A stretch of 64,000 bases of DNA from Phragmites australis (taxonomy: Eukaryota > Streptophyta > Magnoliopsida > Poales > Poaceae). A model generated the notes under the pieces. It was not told the DNA's origin. It did no database searches and saw only the letters and a program-made list of their open reading frames with translations. This document shows positions 63,910 through 64,000 of this stretch, in pieces. The position numbers and the translations under genes are program-made. The DNA lies in assembly GCF_958298935.1 (NCBI RefSeq), contig NC_084921.1:40705001-40769000 (forward strand). Direction: 5' to 3'. Numbering within the stretch: the first letter of the stretch is position 1; every line of letters begins with the position of its first letter.

Positions 63910-64000
63910 TAATAAAATAGACCTGAAATTAGATGTTAAAGATATAAGCTGGCACATGAGCCACGTGAGTGCTTTTAACGGTTTTATTTGTAAACGTGTG

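Overview
The window is nuclear plant DNA, most likely from a grass. Its protein-coding genes have many introns, retain clear plant families (KRR1, class XI myosin, PMI1-related, WRKY50/51-like), and sit among nested LTR retrotransposons, LINEs, hAT and PIF/Tourist elements typical of grass intergenic space. The panicoid-type impression is inference only; no species call is made.

Layout. 1-3.1 kb: a dead hAT transposase (minus strand), split by a 1197-bp non-autonomous hAT element with a perfect 8-bp target duplication. 3.3-5.0 kb: CGGTTACCG-rich repeat DNA, three 112-bp tandem repeats, and a scrap of Ty3/gypsy polyprotein. 5.37-6.75 kb: a small satellite followed by a broken clade-A PP2C gene. 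7.45-10.6 kb: an intact 12-exon KRR1 gene (plus strand). 12.0-36.1 kb: one very large class XI myosin gene (minus strand) resolved here into 53 coding exons and 2384 residues. 36.1-40.5 kb: promoter and gene-poor DNA. 40.5-44.1 kb: a two-exon PMI1-related gene (minus strand). 45-57.8 kb: nested gypsy elements, solo LTRs and a PIF-like element with a G-rich minisatellite. 61.0-62.0 kb: a three-exon WRKY gene (minus strand) whose stop codon is completed by a Tourist-type MITE. 62.7-64 kb: LINE remnant and a Stowaway-type MITE.

The main discovery candidate is the myosin. Between the usual coiled-coil start (exon 25) and the usual coiled-coil end (exon 41) lie fifteen extra exons. Fourteen are exactly 168 bp, one is 210 bp, and all are phase 2/2. 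Each 168-bp exon encodes 56 residues, exactly eight heptads. Together they add 854 residues; without them the protein would be 1530 residues, the normal myosin XI length. Decayed copies remain in the longest array intron. The exon model was checked by reading frame: all 53 exons sum to 7155 nt, divisible by three, with no internal stop.

Functionally the genes are ordinary neighbours rather than an operon-like unit: ribosome biogenesis (KRR1), actin-based transport (myosin XI), organelle-movement-related C2 protein (PMIR1) and a defence-type transcription factor (WRKY). KRR1 and the myosin are convergent; the myosin, PMIR1 and WRKY genes all read leftward.
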